DNA from: Flavobacteriaceae bacterium
Lineage (GTDB): Bacteria > Bacteroidota > Bacteroidia > Flavobacteriales > Flavobacteriaceae
NCBI GenBank assembly: GCA_029238555.1
Contig: JAQWFV010000086.1
Coordinates: forward strand, 1 to 6,183
Reading direction: 5' to 3'
DNA: 6,183 nucleotides
Shown here: positions 1 through 6,183 of the stretch, piece after piece
How positions within the stretch are numbered: the first letter of the stretch is position 1
How the letters are laid out: each line of letters begins with the position of its first letter
Translations under genes and position numbers: made by a program
Notes under the pieces: generated by a model
What the model was told of the DNA's origin: nothing
Seen by the model: only the letters and a program-made list of their open reading frames with translations
Databases searched by the model: none

Positions 1-46
1 AAAGGATAAAGAAAACAGCCTTGTGGTGTACCAACTTAAAGAATAA
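1..46 (+). CDS. Possible 3' end of an upstream rightward gene (partial)
   Basis: Reading from base 2, fourteen sense codons run to a TAA at 44-46 and give the tail KDKENSLVVYQLKE. The mix of charged and hydrophobic residues is plausible for a protein C-terminus, and a rightward gene here would converge on lipB. Another frame is also open, from base 3 to a TAA at 52-54, so the choice of frame is not secure. The fragment is too short to suggest a family or function. Confidence 0.3.
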   Translation, partial: KDKENSLVVYQLKE

Positions 47-83
47 GTATAACTAAAAGACTAGTAAGCCATTTAAGTGACGC

Positions 84-118
84 TATAGCCTTCTTGTTTA
101 CACAAAACTTAAGCTATA
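84..118. repeat. Imperfect inverted repeat between convergent gene ends
   Basis: TATAGC at 84-89 pairs with GCTATA at 113-118. Inside it, GTTT and AAAC can pair around a short ACACA-type loop, with an internal mismatch between the two stems. The repeat lies just beyond the lipB stop codon (leftward) and about 40 bases after the possible gene end at 46 (rightward), where a shared terminator would be expected. Neither strand has a clear T-run directly after the stem, so an intrinsic terminator is only a possibility. Confidence 0.25.
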
Positions 119-126
119 TTAAAAAA

Positions 127-828
127 TCAAGTATTTATCTCGGCTTCAAAAAGTAATAGGAAGTGCCTTAAAAGCTTGGATTTAACCTCAGCTGTATTCT
201 GGCCTATGCCATTGAGCTCTGCAGCCATAGAAGTAACAGCCTTATCTTTAATACCACATGGAATCATGAGATCAAAATAGCCCAAATCTGTATTCACATT
301 GAGTGCAAATCCGTGCATGGTAACCCACCTACTGGCTCTAACGCCCATAGCACATATTTTTCGTGCGAAAGGGGTACCTACGTCCAGCCAAACTCCTGTT
401 TCTCCAGGTGACCTTGTCGCATTAATACTGTATTCAGCCAAAGTAAGTATGACCGTTTCTTCTAACAAACGGAGGTATTTGTGAATGTCGGTAAAGAAAT
501 TCTCTAAGTCTAAAATAGGATAACCTACTATTTGCCCAGGGCCGTGATAGGTAATATCTCCCCCCCTATTGATTTTATAAAAGCTGGCTTCTTTTTCTTT
601 GAGGGCTTCTTCAGAAACCAATAAATGGTCCAAATTACCACTCTTACCCAATGTAAAAACATGAGGATGTTCCACAAAAAGGAAATGATTGGTGGTAGGC
701 AAAGAAGTATTTTCTTTCTTATTCTGAACTTTTAAGGCCACTGTTTTTGCAAACAAAGCCTCTTGGTAATCCCAAGTCTCCTTATAGTCTTTGAGACCTA
801 AATCTTCTAAAATAAGTTCCTTATTCAT
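127..828 (-). CDS. lipB: Octanoyltransferase LipB (lipoyl(octanoyl) transferase)
   Basis: LipB moves the octanoyl group from acyl carrier protein to the lipoyl-domain lysine of enzymes such as pyruvate dehydrogenase and the glycine cleavage H protein. LipA then inserts sulfur. It acts in the cytosol. The 233-residue product carries the family signature RGGDITYHGPGQ at residues 88-99. It also has the catalytic lysine in RKICAMGVR (K157) and the catalytic cysteine in IPCGIKDK (C191), matching the Lys-Cys pair known from E. coli and Mycobacterium LipB. A conserved MHGFALNV stretch (171-178) lies between them. The length is usual for the family and all key residues are present, so the enzyme should be active. 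The start MNKELILEDLGL fits the family N-terminus, and no other in-frame Met occurs until residue 161. The gene lies 29 bases after a YqaE-type gene on the same strand. lipA is not in the window. Confidence 0.96.
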   Translation of the reverse strand: MNKELILEDLGLKDYKETWDYQEALFAKTVALKVQNKKENTSLPTTNHFLFVEHPHVFTLGKSGNLDHLLVSEEALKEKEASFYKINRGGDITYHGPGQIVGYPILDLENFFTDIHKYLRLLEETVILTLAEYSINATRSPGETGVWLDVGTPFARKICAMGVRASRWVTMHGFALNVNTDLGYFDLMIPCGIKDKAVTSMAAELNGIGQNTAEVKSKLLRHFLLLFEAEINT

Positions 829-832
829 GAAG

Positions 833-840
833 CAAAGATA
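833..840 (-). promoter_or_regulatory. Bacteroidota -7 promoter element for lipB
   Basis: On the minus strand this octamer reads TATCTTTG, an exact match to the Bacteroidota -7 consensus TAnnTTTG. It lies in the 29-base gap between the YqaE-type stop and the lipB start and ends four bases before the ATG. Transcription would begin at or next to the start codon and give a leaderless or nearly leaderless message. No TTTG-like -33 element occurs at the usual spacing, so the call rests on the -7 box and its position. Confidence 0.5.
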
Positions 841-857
841 CTATTTCAAGAGCGGTT

Positions 858-1016
858 TTAGTCATTGGGATTATTCAAAATAACCAAAGCGGCAATGACC
901 CCAGGAACCCAACCGCAAAGGGTCAGTAAAAAAACAATTAAGATAGACCCACAACCTTTTCCAATCACTGAAAGTGGCGGGAATAGAATGGCCAATAAAA
1001 CACGCCAAAAACTCAT
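858..1016 (-). CDS. YqaE/Pmp3 family small membrane protein
   Basis: This 52-residue protein was found by reading the minus strand. It starts MSFWRVLLAILFPPLSVIGK and ends in ALVILNNPND before a TAA. Members of this family (Pfam PF01679, with yeast Pmp3, plant RCI2 and E. coli YqaE) are tiny inner-membrane proteins with two hydrophobic helices, linked to membrane potential, salt and stress tolerance; their exact mechanism is not settled. Helix 1 spans about residues 4-18 with the typical FPPL motif. A GKGCGS turn follows at 19-24, and helix 2 runs from about 25 to 47 with the typical LTLCGWVPGVIAAL core. Length and motif order match the family closely, so it appears intact. It is the gene directly upstream of lipB on the same strand and is divergent from lysS. 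The two leftward genes could share a transcript, but no functional link is evident. Confidence 0.93.
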   Translation of the reverse strand: MSFWRVLLAILFPPLSVIGKGCGSILIVFLLTLCGWVPGVIAALVILNNPND

Positions 1017-1055
1017 CAGTATTCCGTTTATATATAATTAGTCTTTTAATTGACG

Positions 1056-1063
1056 TAAAAGTA
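1056..1063 (-). promoter_or_regulatory. Weak -7 promoter candidate for the YqaE-type gene
   Basis: On the minus strand these bases read TACTTTTA, which matches seven of eight positions of the Bacteroidota TAnnTTTG element. A start site a few bases downstream would give a leader of about 35 bases. No clear -33 TTTG occurs at the expected distance, and AT-rich DNA produces such near-matches by chance, so this is tentative. Confidence 0.22.
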
Positions 1064-1106
1064 GCTCAAATGTTACATGCATAACCATAAATTAATACGA
1101 AGTACT

Positions 1107-1114
1107 TATATTTG
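1107..1114 (+). promoter_or_regulatory. Bacteroidota -7 promoter element for lysS
   Basis: TATATTTG is an exact match to the Bacteroidota -7 consensus TAnnTTTG. It lies in the divergent intergenic region and ends 19 bases before the lysS ATG, so the message would have a leader of only about 12-16 bases. No Shine-Dalgarno sequence precedes the start, as is usual in this phylum, and such a short leader leaves no room for a T-box or riboswitch. A matching -33 TTTG is not evident. Confidence 0.5.
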
Positions 1115-1133
1115 CCCCTTATAATTCGCACCT

Positions 1134-2828
1134 ATGCAACTGACAGAACAAGAAATTGTAAGAAGAGAGAAGTTACACAAATTAAGAGCTTTAGGAATCA
1201 ATCCCTACCCGGCTGCTTTGTTTCCTGTAAATACCATGTCTACAGAGATTGAACAAAACTATGTAGAAGGAAAACAGCTTATTGTCTCTGGAAGGCTCAT
1301 GCGAAAAAAGGTACAGGGGAAAGCCTCTTTTGCTGAAATTCAAGACAGCGAAGGTCGCATTCAAGTATACTTTAATAGAGATGAAATAGACACCACTCCA
1401 GAAAGCCAACAGTACAATGAAGTGTTTAAGAAGCTTATTGACCTTGGCGATATTCTAGGCATAGAAGGCACCCTATTTACCACACAAGTAGGAGAAAAAA
1501 CGGTGATGGTTAAAAAATTTACCTTATTGAGCAAAGCTTTAAGGCCATTACCGCTGCCAAAAGTAGACGCAGATGGTAAAGTGCACGATGAATTCAACGA
1601 TCCTGAATTAAGATACAGACAGCGTTATGTAGATTTGATTGTAAATCCTCAGGTCAAAGACACCTTTATAAAGAGAACAAAGATCACCAATAGCATTAGA
1701 AAATTCTTTAATGACAAAGGCTATTTAGAAGTAGAAACCCCGATTTTACAACCCATTCCAGGGGGAGCCTCTGCAAGGCCTTTTATTACCCATCACAATG
1801 CGCTCAACATGCCCTTGTATCTAAGGATAGCCAACGAATTATACCTCAAAAGGCTCATTGTAGGTGGCTTTGACGGAGTGTATGAATTCTCAAAAGACTT
1901 TAGGAATGAGGGAATGGACCGTACCCACAATCCAGAATTCACTGTGATGGAATTATACGTAGCCTATAAGGATTACCATTGGATGATGGACACTACCGAG
2001 AAATTATTAGAGACTATAGCACTGGAATCTAATGGAAGCTCAAAAATCACGGTGGGCAAGAATGATATTGAATTCAAAGCACCTTACCCAAGAGTGCCCA
2101 TCCTTGAAGCCATAAAAATTCATACTGGTTACGATGTAGCTGGATTGAGTAGAGACGCGTTAGCGGAGGTAGCAAAATCTCTAGATATTGAAGTCACAGA
2201 AAGTATGGGTATTGGAAAACTCATTGATGAAATATTCGGAGAACGTTGCGAACACCATTATGTACAACCCACTTTTATAACGGATTACCCAAAGGAAATG
2301 AGTCCGCTCACTAAAGAACACAGATCTAACCCAGCCCTAACAGAACGATTTGAGTTAATGGTCAATGGAAAAGAATTGGCCAACGCATATTCAGAGCTCA
2401 ATGACCCTATAGACCAGAGAGCCCGTTTTGAAGATCAATTAGCCCTTTCTGAAAAAGGAGACGACGAAGCCATGTTTATTGATCAGGACTTCCTTAGAGC
2501 CTTAGAATACGGCATGCCTCCTACCTCTGGGATTGGAATTGGTATAGATAGATTGGTTATGCTTATGACCAATAACGCTTCCATACAAGAAGTGTTGTTT
2601 TTCCCTCAAATGCGTCCAGAAAAGAAAGCGGTTGAACTTTCAGACAATGAAAAAATAGTGCTGGAGCTATTGAAAAAAAACAATCCTATGCCTTTAACAG
2701 ACTTAAAAGATGCCAGTGGATTGAGCAATAAAGCATGGGACAAAGCTATTAAAGGTCTCACAAAACTTCAGTTGGTTGTGGTGGCCAAAGAGGCCGATGC
2801 ACTTACTTGTGCCCTCAAAGATTCATAG
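1134..2828 (+). CDS. lysS: Lysyl-tRNA synthetase, class II (LysRS)
   Basis: This cytosolic enzyme charges tRNA-Lys with lysine in an ATP-dependent reaction. The 564-residue product begins with an amphipathic helix containing EQEIVRREKLHKLR, followed by an OB-fold anticodon-binding domain (about residues 48-140, with VSGRLMRKK and GRIQVYF). The class II catalytic domain fills about 155-500. Motif 1 covers roughly 191-217 and includes the PGGASARPF segment. Motif 2 is around FRNEGMDRTHNPEFT (256-270) with R257 and E259. Motif 3 is GIGIGIDRLVMLM (466-478) with R473. The protein is about 60 residues longer than the 505-residue E. coli LysS. Residues about 503-564 form a compact C-terminal extension with a helix-helix-helix-strand pattern that resembles a winged helix. 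Such extensions are, to my knowledge, usual in Bacteroidota LysRS. The start MQLTEQEIVR matches the family and follows a good -7 element. The gene is divergent from the YqaE-type gene and lies 112 bases before a transporter gene. Confidence 0.98.
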   Translation: MQLTEQEIVRREKLHKLRALGINPYPAALFPVNTMSTEIEQNYVEGKQLIVSGRLMRKKVQGKASFAEIQDSEGRIQVYFNRDEIDTTPESQQYNEVFKKLIDLGDILGIEGTLFTTQVGEKTVMVKKFTLLSKALRPLPLPKVDADGKVHDEFNDPELRYRQRYVDLIVNPQVKDTFIKRTKITNSIRKFFNDKGYLEVETPILQPIPGGASARPFITHHNALNMPLYLRIANELYLKRLIVGGFDGVYEFSKDFRNEGMDRTHNPEFTVMELYVAYKDYHWMMDTTEKLLETIALESNGSSKITVGKNDIEFKAPYPRVPILEAIKIHTGYDVAGLSRDALAEVAKSLDIEVTESMGIGKLIDEIFGERCEHHYVQPTFITDYPKEMSPLTKEHRSNPALTERFELMVNGKELANAYSELNDPIDQRARFEDQLALSEKGDDEAMFIDQDFLRALEYGMPPTSGIGIGIDRLVMLMTNNASIQEVLFFPQMRPEKKAVELSDNEKIVLELLKKNNPMPLTDLKDASGLSNKAWDKAIKGLTKLQLVVVAKEADALTCALKDS

Positions 2829-2940
2829 ATTCGCAATACGAAACATTAGAATTTTTGAACTTAGGACTTTCACCACCCTTTTAACCAAAGTGCCTTTTAT
2901 ATCACAGATAAAAAAACTAGCTTAGGCTAAATTTTTAAAG

Positions 2941-4371
2941 ATGAGTAAGAGCAAAATAGTGGGCTTATTTTTGGGACCTGTATTTTTCCTATTGATACTT
3001 TTATGGCCTGAGCCATTTTTAAGTAACGAAGGAGATTCCGTAATTGCCGTAGCACTTTGGATGGTCACCTGGTGGCTCACCGAGGCTGTCTCCATTTCTG
3101 TAACTGCCCTGCTGCCTCTGCTTTTGTTCCCCTTATTAGACATTATGCCTATTGCAGAAGTAGGAAACAATTACGGAAGCCCCATTATTTTTTTATTTTT
3201 TGGTGGTTTTGTTATGGCGCTTGCCTTAGAAAAGGTCAATCTTCACAGAAGAATTGCACTCAACATTATTCGTATTACGGGCACTACACCAAACAAAGTA
3301 GTCCTTGGTTTTATGATCGCCACAGCTTCTTTGAGTATGTGGATTAGTAATACTGCCACTACAGTAGTCATGCTTCCTATAGCCATGTCTGTGATTAAAT
3401 TGTTAATTCACGACATAGATGGGTTTACTAAAAAAGACCGAAATTTTGCCGTAAGTGTCCTTTTGGGTATTGCTTTTTCAGCCAATGCAGGTGGTATTGC
3501 CACTGTGATAGGCACACCACCAAACTCTATTCTTATTGGACTACTAGAAAATGAATATCAAATAGAAATCTCCTTTTTAAAATGGATGGTATTTGCCTTA
3601 CCCTTCTCAATCATTATGATTGGTCTGAGTTACATTACACTAGTTCACCTCATTTTTCCAAGTAAGGGATTGAATTTTTCCGCATCAAAAGAAGTGATCC
3701 AAGTAGAATTAAGAAAATTAGGCCCCACCCGTTCCAAGGAAAAGATGGTCTTGGGCATTTTTGCAGTGACCGTATCCCTTTGGATCTTTAGAACCTTAAT
3801 CAACAGTATTTTTCCATCCTTAGGATTGTCAGACACTATGATCAGCATGTTTGCCGCAATAAGTTTATTTGCGGTCCCTTTTAATCTTAAAAAAGGAGAC
3901 TTTATACTGGATTGGAAAGACACTGAAAAGTTGGCATGGGGTATTTTAATACTATTTGGTGGCGGATTGGCTTTGGCCAAAGGGATGTCTGTTTCCGGAA
4001 TTGTAGATCAGGTTTCTCAAAGTATTGCAGCAGGTAATTTTAGTATTACTGCTACCGCCAGTTTACTAATTTTGCTCATGTTATTTATGACAGAACTCAT
4101 GAGTAATGTAGCCCTAGTGGCCGTATTAGCACCTGTAGTAGCTGGAATAGCTATTGGTTTAGGAATTCCTATGGTTTACCTACTTATTCCCGTTACAATG
4201 GCCAGCAGCTGTGCTTTTATGCTCCCAATGGCGACCCCTCCAAATGCCATTGTCTTCGCCAGCGGTTTTATAGAGGTCAAGGATATGGTTAAGGCGGGCG
4301 TCCTTTTAAATATAGTGGCTGTACTCATCCTCATTGGACTATTTGAATACATTATCCCATTACTCTTTTAG
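2941..4371 (+). CDS. DASS/SLC13 family sodium:carboxylate symporter
   Basis: This 476-residue polytopic inner-membrane protein is predicted to import di- or tricarboxylates (succinate, malate, fumarate or citrate type) with sodium. It contains two inverted halves, each with the motifs that hold sodium and substrate in the VcINDY structure. The first half has SNTATT at 136-141 and GTPPNS at 191-196. The second half has SNV at 388-390 (TELMSNVALVAVLAPV) and ATPPNA at 431-436. Roughly eleven hydrophobic segments are visible, from about residue 6 to the C-terminus, with a hydrophilic stretch near 240-270. Length and motif order fit the family, so the gene looks intact. The second motif is SNV where bacterial homologues such as VcINDY have SNT. 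I recall SNV also in mammalian citrate transporters, so this may affect which substrate is used. The exact substrate cannot be told, and the related ArsB/NhaD-type exchangers are less likely given the paired SN and PPN motifs. It follows lysS without a clear terminator or strong promoter between them. Confidence 0.92.
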   Translation: MSKSKIVGLFLGPVFFLLILLWPEPFLSNEGDSVIAVALWMVTWWLTEAVSISVTALLPLLLFPLLDIMPIAEVGNNYGSPIIFLFFGGFVMALALEKVNLHRRIALNIIRITGTTPNKVVLGFMIATASLSMWISNTATTVVMLPIAMSVIKLLIHDIDGFTKKDRNFAVSVLLGIAFSANAGGIATVIGTPPNSILIGLLENEYQIEISFLKWMVFALPFSIIMIGLSYITLVHLIFPSKGLNFSASKEVIQVELRKLGPTRSKEKMVLGIFAVTVSLWIFRTLINSIFPSLGLSDTMISMFAAISLFAVPFNLKKGDFILDWKDTEKLAWGILILFGGGLALAKGMSVSGIVDQVSQSIAAGNFSITATASLLILLMLFMTELMSNVALVAVLAPVVAGIAIGLGIPMVYLLIPVTMASSCAFMLPMATPPNAIVFASGFIEVKDMVKAGVLLNIVAVLILIGLFEYIIPLLF

Positions 4372-4414
4372 CTTTAGTGATGGATATCCTATAGGCGTTG
4401 GAGAATTTAAATAA

Positions 4415-4441
4415 ATCATGACATTTTAGAATGTCCCTGAT
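4415..4441 (+). terminator. Hairpin after the transporter gene, possible terminator
   Basis: A perfect six-base stem, GACATT (4420-4425) with AATGTC (4430-4435), encloses a TTAG loop. Four more pairs, ATCA (4415-4418) with TGAT (4438-4441), extend it across a small T/CC internal loop. It starts 43 bases after the transporter stop codon and lies well before the next gene. The sequence after it (GTTATAAAAG) has no T-run, so it is not a classical intrinsic terminator. It could protect an mRNA 3' end or act as a weak terminator. Confidence 0.35.
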
Positions 4442-4465
4442 GTTATAAAAGCACCATCTTATGAT

Positions 4466-4494
4466 TTTGTTAACATTTCTTTAGGACAATTTTT
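4466..4494 (+). promoter_or_regulatory. Weak promoter candidate for the metalloprotease gene
   Basis: A TTTG at 4466-4469 fits the Bacteroidota -33 element. After 17 bases, CAATTTTT (4487-4494) matches six of eight positions of the -7 element TAnnTTTG. A start site just downstream would give a leader of roughly 35 bases. A GTTAAC palindrome overlaps the -33 box at 4469-4474. The weak -7 match makes this tentative, but some promoter is expected here because of the 162-base gap and the preceding hairpin. Confidence 0.25.
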
Positions 4495-4533
4495 CGGTTA
4501 TTTGAGAAGCTGAAAAATCAAAAAACATACTTA

Positions 4534-6183
4534 ATGATTAAAAAAAATCTTCAGTACCTGTTGTTTTCACTCTTAGTGATTGGAAGTATCAGCAACAGTG
4601 AAGCCCAGCTTTTCAAGAAAAAAGCCAAGGCAAAAGCGCCCACAGAGGCTAAACCAAAAATAGATAAAGACGCACCGCAGCCTTACGCTAAGGTTATTAC
4701 CAAAGAGGCAAAAACAGACAAAGGCCTTTTTGACGTGCACCAGATCAAAGACAAATTTTTCTACGAGATACCAGACAGCCTATTAGGTAGAGAAATGCTT
4801 ATGGTAAGTAGAATTTCAAAAACAGCGTCAGGAATTGGTTTTGGGGGTGGAAAAATTAACACCCAAGTCATGAGATGGGAAAAAAAGGGAAATAAAGTGT
4901 ACCTAAGAGTGGTTAGCCATGAGGTGGTGGCAGCAGATTCTCTTCCGGTGAAAGAAGCGGTTGTGAATTCTAATTTTGAACCGGTATTGTATTCCTTTGA
5001 TGTAAAATCTAATAGAAAAGATTCTATTGCTACAAGTACTGTCATAGACGTTACCCCGCTTTTTAGTAAAGATGTAAGTGCATTGGGTATGCCTGATAGA
5101 TACAAAAAAAGATACAAAGCTTCTCGTTTAGATTCTGAAAGAAGCTTTATAGAGGGGATTAAGAGTTACCCAATGAATATTGAGGCTAGACACGTGAAAA
5201 CTTATTTTGCGGGCAATCCTCCTTCTAATTCAAGCTTGGGATCTATCTCAGTGGAGATTAATAACTCCATGATATTACTCCCTGCTGAACCTATGAAGAG
5301 ACGCTATTTTGACAAACGCGTTGGTTGGCAAGAGAGAGATCAGGTAGACTATGGATTAGATGCTCAGGAGAGTAAAACAGTGAAGTTTCTAGACAGATGG
5401 AGACTCGAAGTTAAAGAGGAAGATCTAGAAAAGTTTAACAGAGGAGAATTGGTAGAACCAAAAAAACCAATCATATATTACGTAGATAGGGCTACGCCAA
5501 AACAATGGGTGCCTTTTATTAAACAAGGAATCGAGGACTGGCAAGTGGCTTTTGAAGCTGCAGGTTTTAAAAATGCCATTATAGCGATGGATCCTCCAAC
5601 GCCTGAAGAAGACCCAGAATGGTCTCCAGAAGACGTTCGTTATTCTGTAGTACGTTACTTAGCTTCTCCTATTCCTAATGCTAACGGGCCTCATGTAAGT
5701 GATCCAAGAAGTGGGGAGATCCTAGAATCTGACATTAACTGGTACCACAATGCAATGAGCCTATTGCGCAACTGGTATTTTGTTCAAACTGCAGCTATTA
5801 ACCCAGAAGCACAAGGTGTGGCTTTCAAAGATGAAGTAATGGGTCGTTTAATACAATTTGTATCTTCTCATGAAGTAGGCCATACTTTAGGGCTTCCTCA
5901 TAATATGGGAAGTTCTGCTGCATACCCTGTAGATTCTTTAAGATCTGCAAGTTTTACCAGCAAATACGGTACTGCACCTTCCATTATGGACTATGCCCGT
6001 TTTAACTATGTGGCACAACCAGAAGATAAAGGCGTAGCCCTTATGCCAAATATTGGTGTTTATGATAAATACGCTATTGAATGGGGTTATAGACCCATCT
6101 TAGATAAAAGTGCTGAAGCAGAAAAACCAGTACTAGACAGCTGGATTATGGCCCATGATGGAGACCCATTATACCGTTTTGGA
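4534..6183 (+). CDS. Secreted zinc-dependent metalloprotease, DUF5117/DUF5118/DUF4953 type (3' truncated by window)
   Basis: The first 550 codons are present and the frame is open to the window edge; full-length relatives are usually around 800 residues or more. It starts with a Sec signal peptide: MIKKN, a hydrophobic core at about 6-19, and a likely cut after SEA (A24|Q25). A lysine- and alanine-rich linker follows (28-46). Residues about 47-100 resemble the DUF5118 region and about 100-300 the DUF5117 region. The catalytic part contains HEVGHTLGLPHN at 446-457, the long metzincin zinc motif HExxHxxGxxH. H446, H450 and H456 are the predicted zinc ligands and E447 the general base. SIMDY follows at 483-487, with M485 as a plausible Met-turn. 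The protein is expected in the periplasm or at the cell surface; substrate and physiological role are unknown. The ATG at 4534 is chosen because the signal peptide starts directly there, after an A-rich stretch. It appears to be transcribed separately from the transporter. Confidence 0.9.
   Translation, partial: MIKKNLQYLLFSLLVIGSISNSEAQLFKKKAKAKAPTEAKPKIDKDAPQPYAKVITKEAKTDKGLFDVHQIKDKFFYEIPDSLLGREMLMVSRISKTASGIGFGGGKINTQVMRWEKKGNKVYLRVVSHEVVAADSLPVKEAVVNSNFEPVLYSFDVKSNRKDSIATSTVIDVTPLFSKDVSALGMPDRYKKRYKASRLDSERSFIEGIKSYPMNIEARHVKTYFAGNPPSNSSLGSISVEINNSMILLPAEPMKRRYFDKRVGWQERDQVDYGLDAQESKTVKFLDRWRLEVKEEDLEKFNRGELVEPKKPIIYYVDRATPKQWVPFIKQGIEDWQVAFEAAGFKNAIIAMDPPTPEEDPEWSPEDVRYSVVRYLASPIPNANGPHVSDPRSGEILESDINWYHNAMSLLRNWYFVQTAAINPEAQGVAFKDEVMGRLIQFVSSHEVGHTLGLPHNMGSSAAYPVDSLRSASFTSKYGTAPSIMDYARFNYVAQPEDKGVALMPNIGVYDKYAIEWGYRPILDKSAEAEKPVLDSWIMAHDGDPLYRFG

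Noticed and set aside
299..484. A 61-codon open frame on the plus strand inside lipB
   Set aside because: It lies fully antisense to lipB, whose catalytic motifs are clear. The translation has no recognisable family features.
895..1041. A 48-codon plus-strand open frame starting ATGACCCCAGG
   Set aside because: It overlaps the YqaE-type gene on the opposite strand almost entirely. The minus-strand product matches a known family; this one does not.
1191..1597. Two minus-strand open frames within lysS
   Set aside because: They are antisense to the conserved OB-fold and linker part of LysRS and show no protein-like motifs.
2918..2936. Short hairpin TAGC-TTAG-GCTA followed by five T, and an overlapping TAAATTTT near-match to a -7 box, just before the transporter gene
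   Set aside because: The stem is only four pairs and the T-run ends four bases before the ATG, so a terminator here is unlikely. The -7 near-match is so close that transcription would begin inside the start codon. Neither reading is well supported.
2922..3347. A minus-strand and a plus-strand open frame over the start of the transporter gene
   Set aside because: They are out-of-frame readings of a region that encodes well-defined membrane segments in the DASS protein.
3645..3980. A 111-codon minus-strand open frame within the transporter gene
   Set aside because: It is antisense to the conserved transporter reading frame and has no supporting motif.
4761..5117. A 118-codon minus-strand open frame
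   Set aside because: It is antisense to the metalloprotease frame, which is open from 4534 to the window edge and has a signal peptide and zinc motif.
1..6183. A multi-gene novel system, defence island or mobile element
   Set aside because: The genes are ordinary chromosomal functions on two strands with normal spacing. I saw no transposase, integrase, terminal repeats, CRISPR-like repeats, tRNA or toxin-antitoxin pair.

Overview
The window looks like ordinary chromosomal DNA from a member of the Bacteroidota, most likely a flavobacterium. The reasons are the AT-rich composition, the absence of Shine-Dalgarno sequences ahead of starts, two good matches to the Bacteroidota -7 promoter element TAnnTTTG (one ahead of lipB, one ahead of lysS), a lysyl-tRNA synthetase with a C-terminal extension, and a secreted HExxH protease of the DUF5117/DUF5118/DUF4953 type that is common in this phylum. 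This assignment is inferred from gene content and is not a database result.

Layout. Bases 1-46 may hold the last codons of a rightward gene that enters from outside the window. Leftward genes follow: lipB (127-828, octanoyltransferase) and, upstream of it on the same strand, a 52-residue YqaE/Pmp3-type membrane peptide (858-1016). A divergent intergenic region of 117 bases (1017-1133) separates these from three rightward genes. These are lysS (1134-2828), a sodium-coupled carboxylate transporter of the DASS/SLC13 family (2941-4371), and the first 550 codons of a secreted zinc metalloprotease (4534 to the window edge). No stretch longer than 300 bases lacks a gene. The largest gap, 4372-4533, holds a hairpin and a weak promoter candidate. 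The gap 2829-2940 holds nothing convincing.

How the genes relate. They belong to different tasks: lipoate attachment, membrane stress or potential, translation, organic acid uptake and extracytoplasmic proteolysis. I see no evidence that they form one system. The only likely co-transcribed pair is the YqaE gene and lipB, and lipB also seems to have its own promoter. I found no mobile element, CRISPR array, tRNA, rRNA or prophage gene, and no sign of horizontal transfer. Nothing here looks like a new biological system. The least understood item is the metalloprotease, whose substrate cannot be told from sequence.
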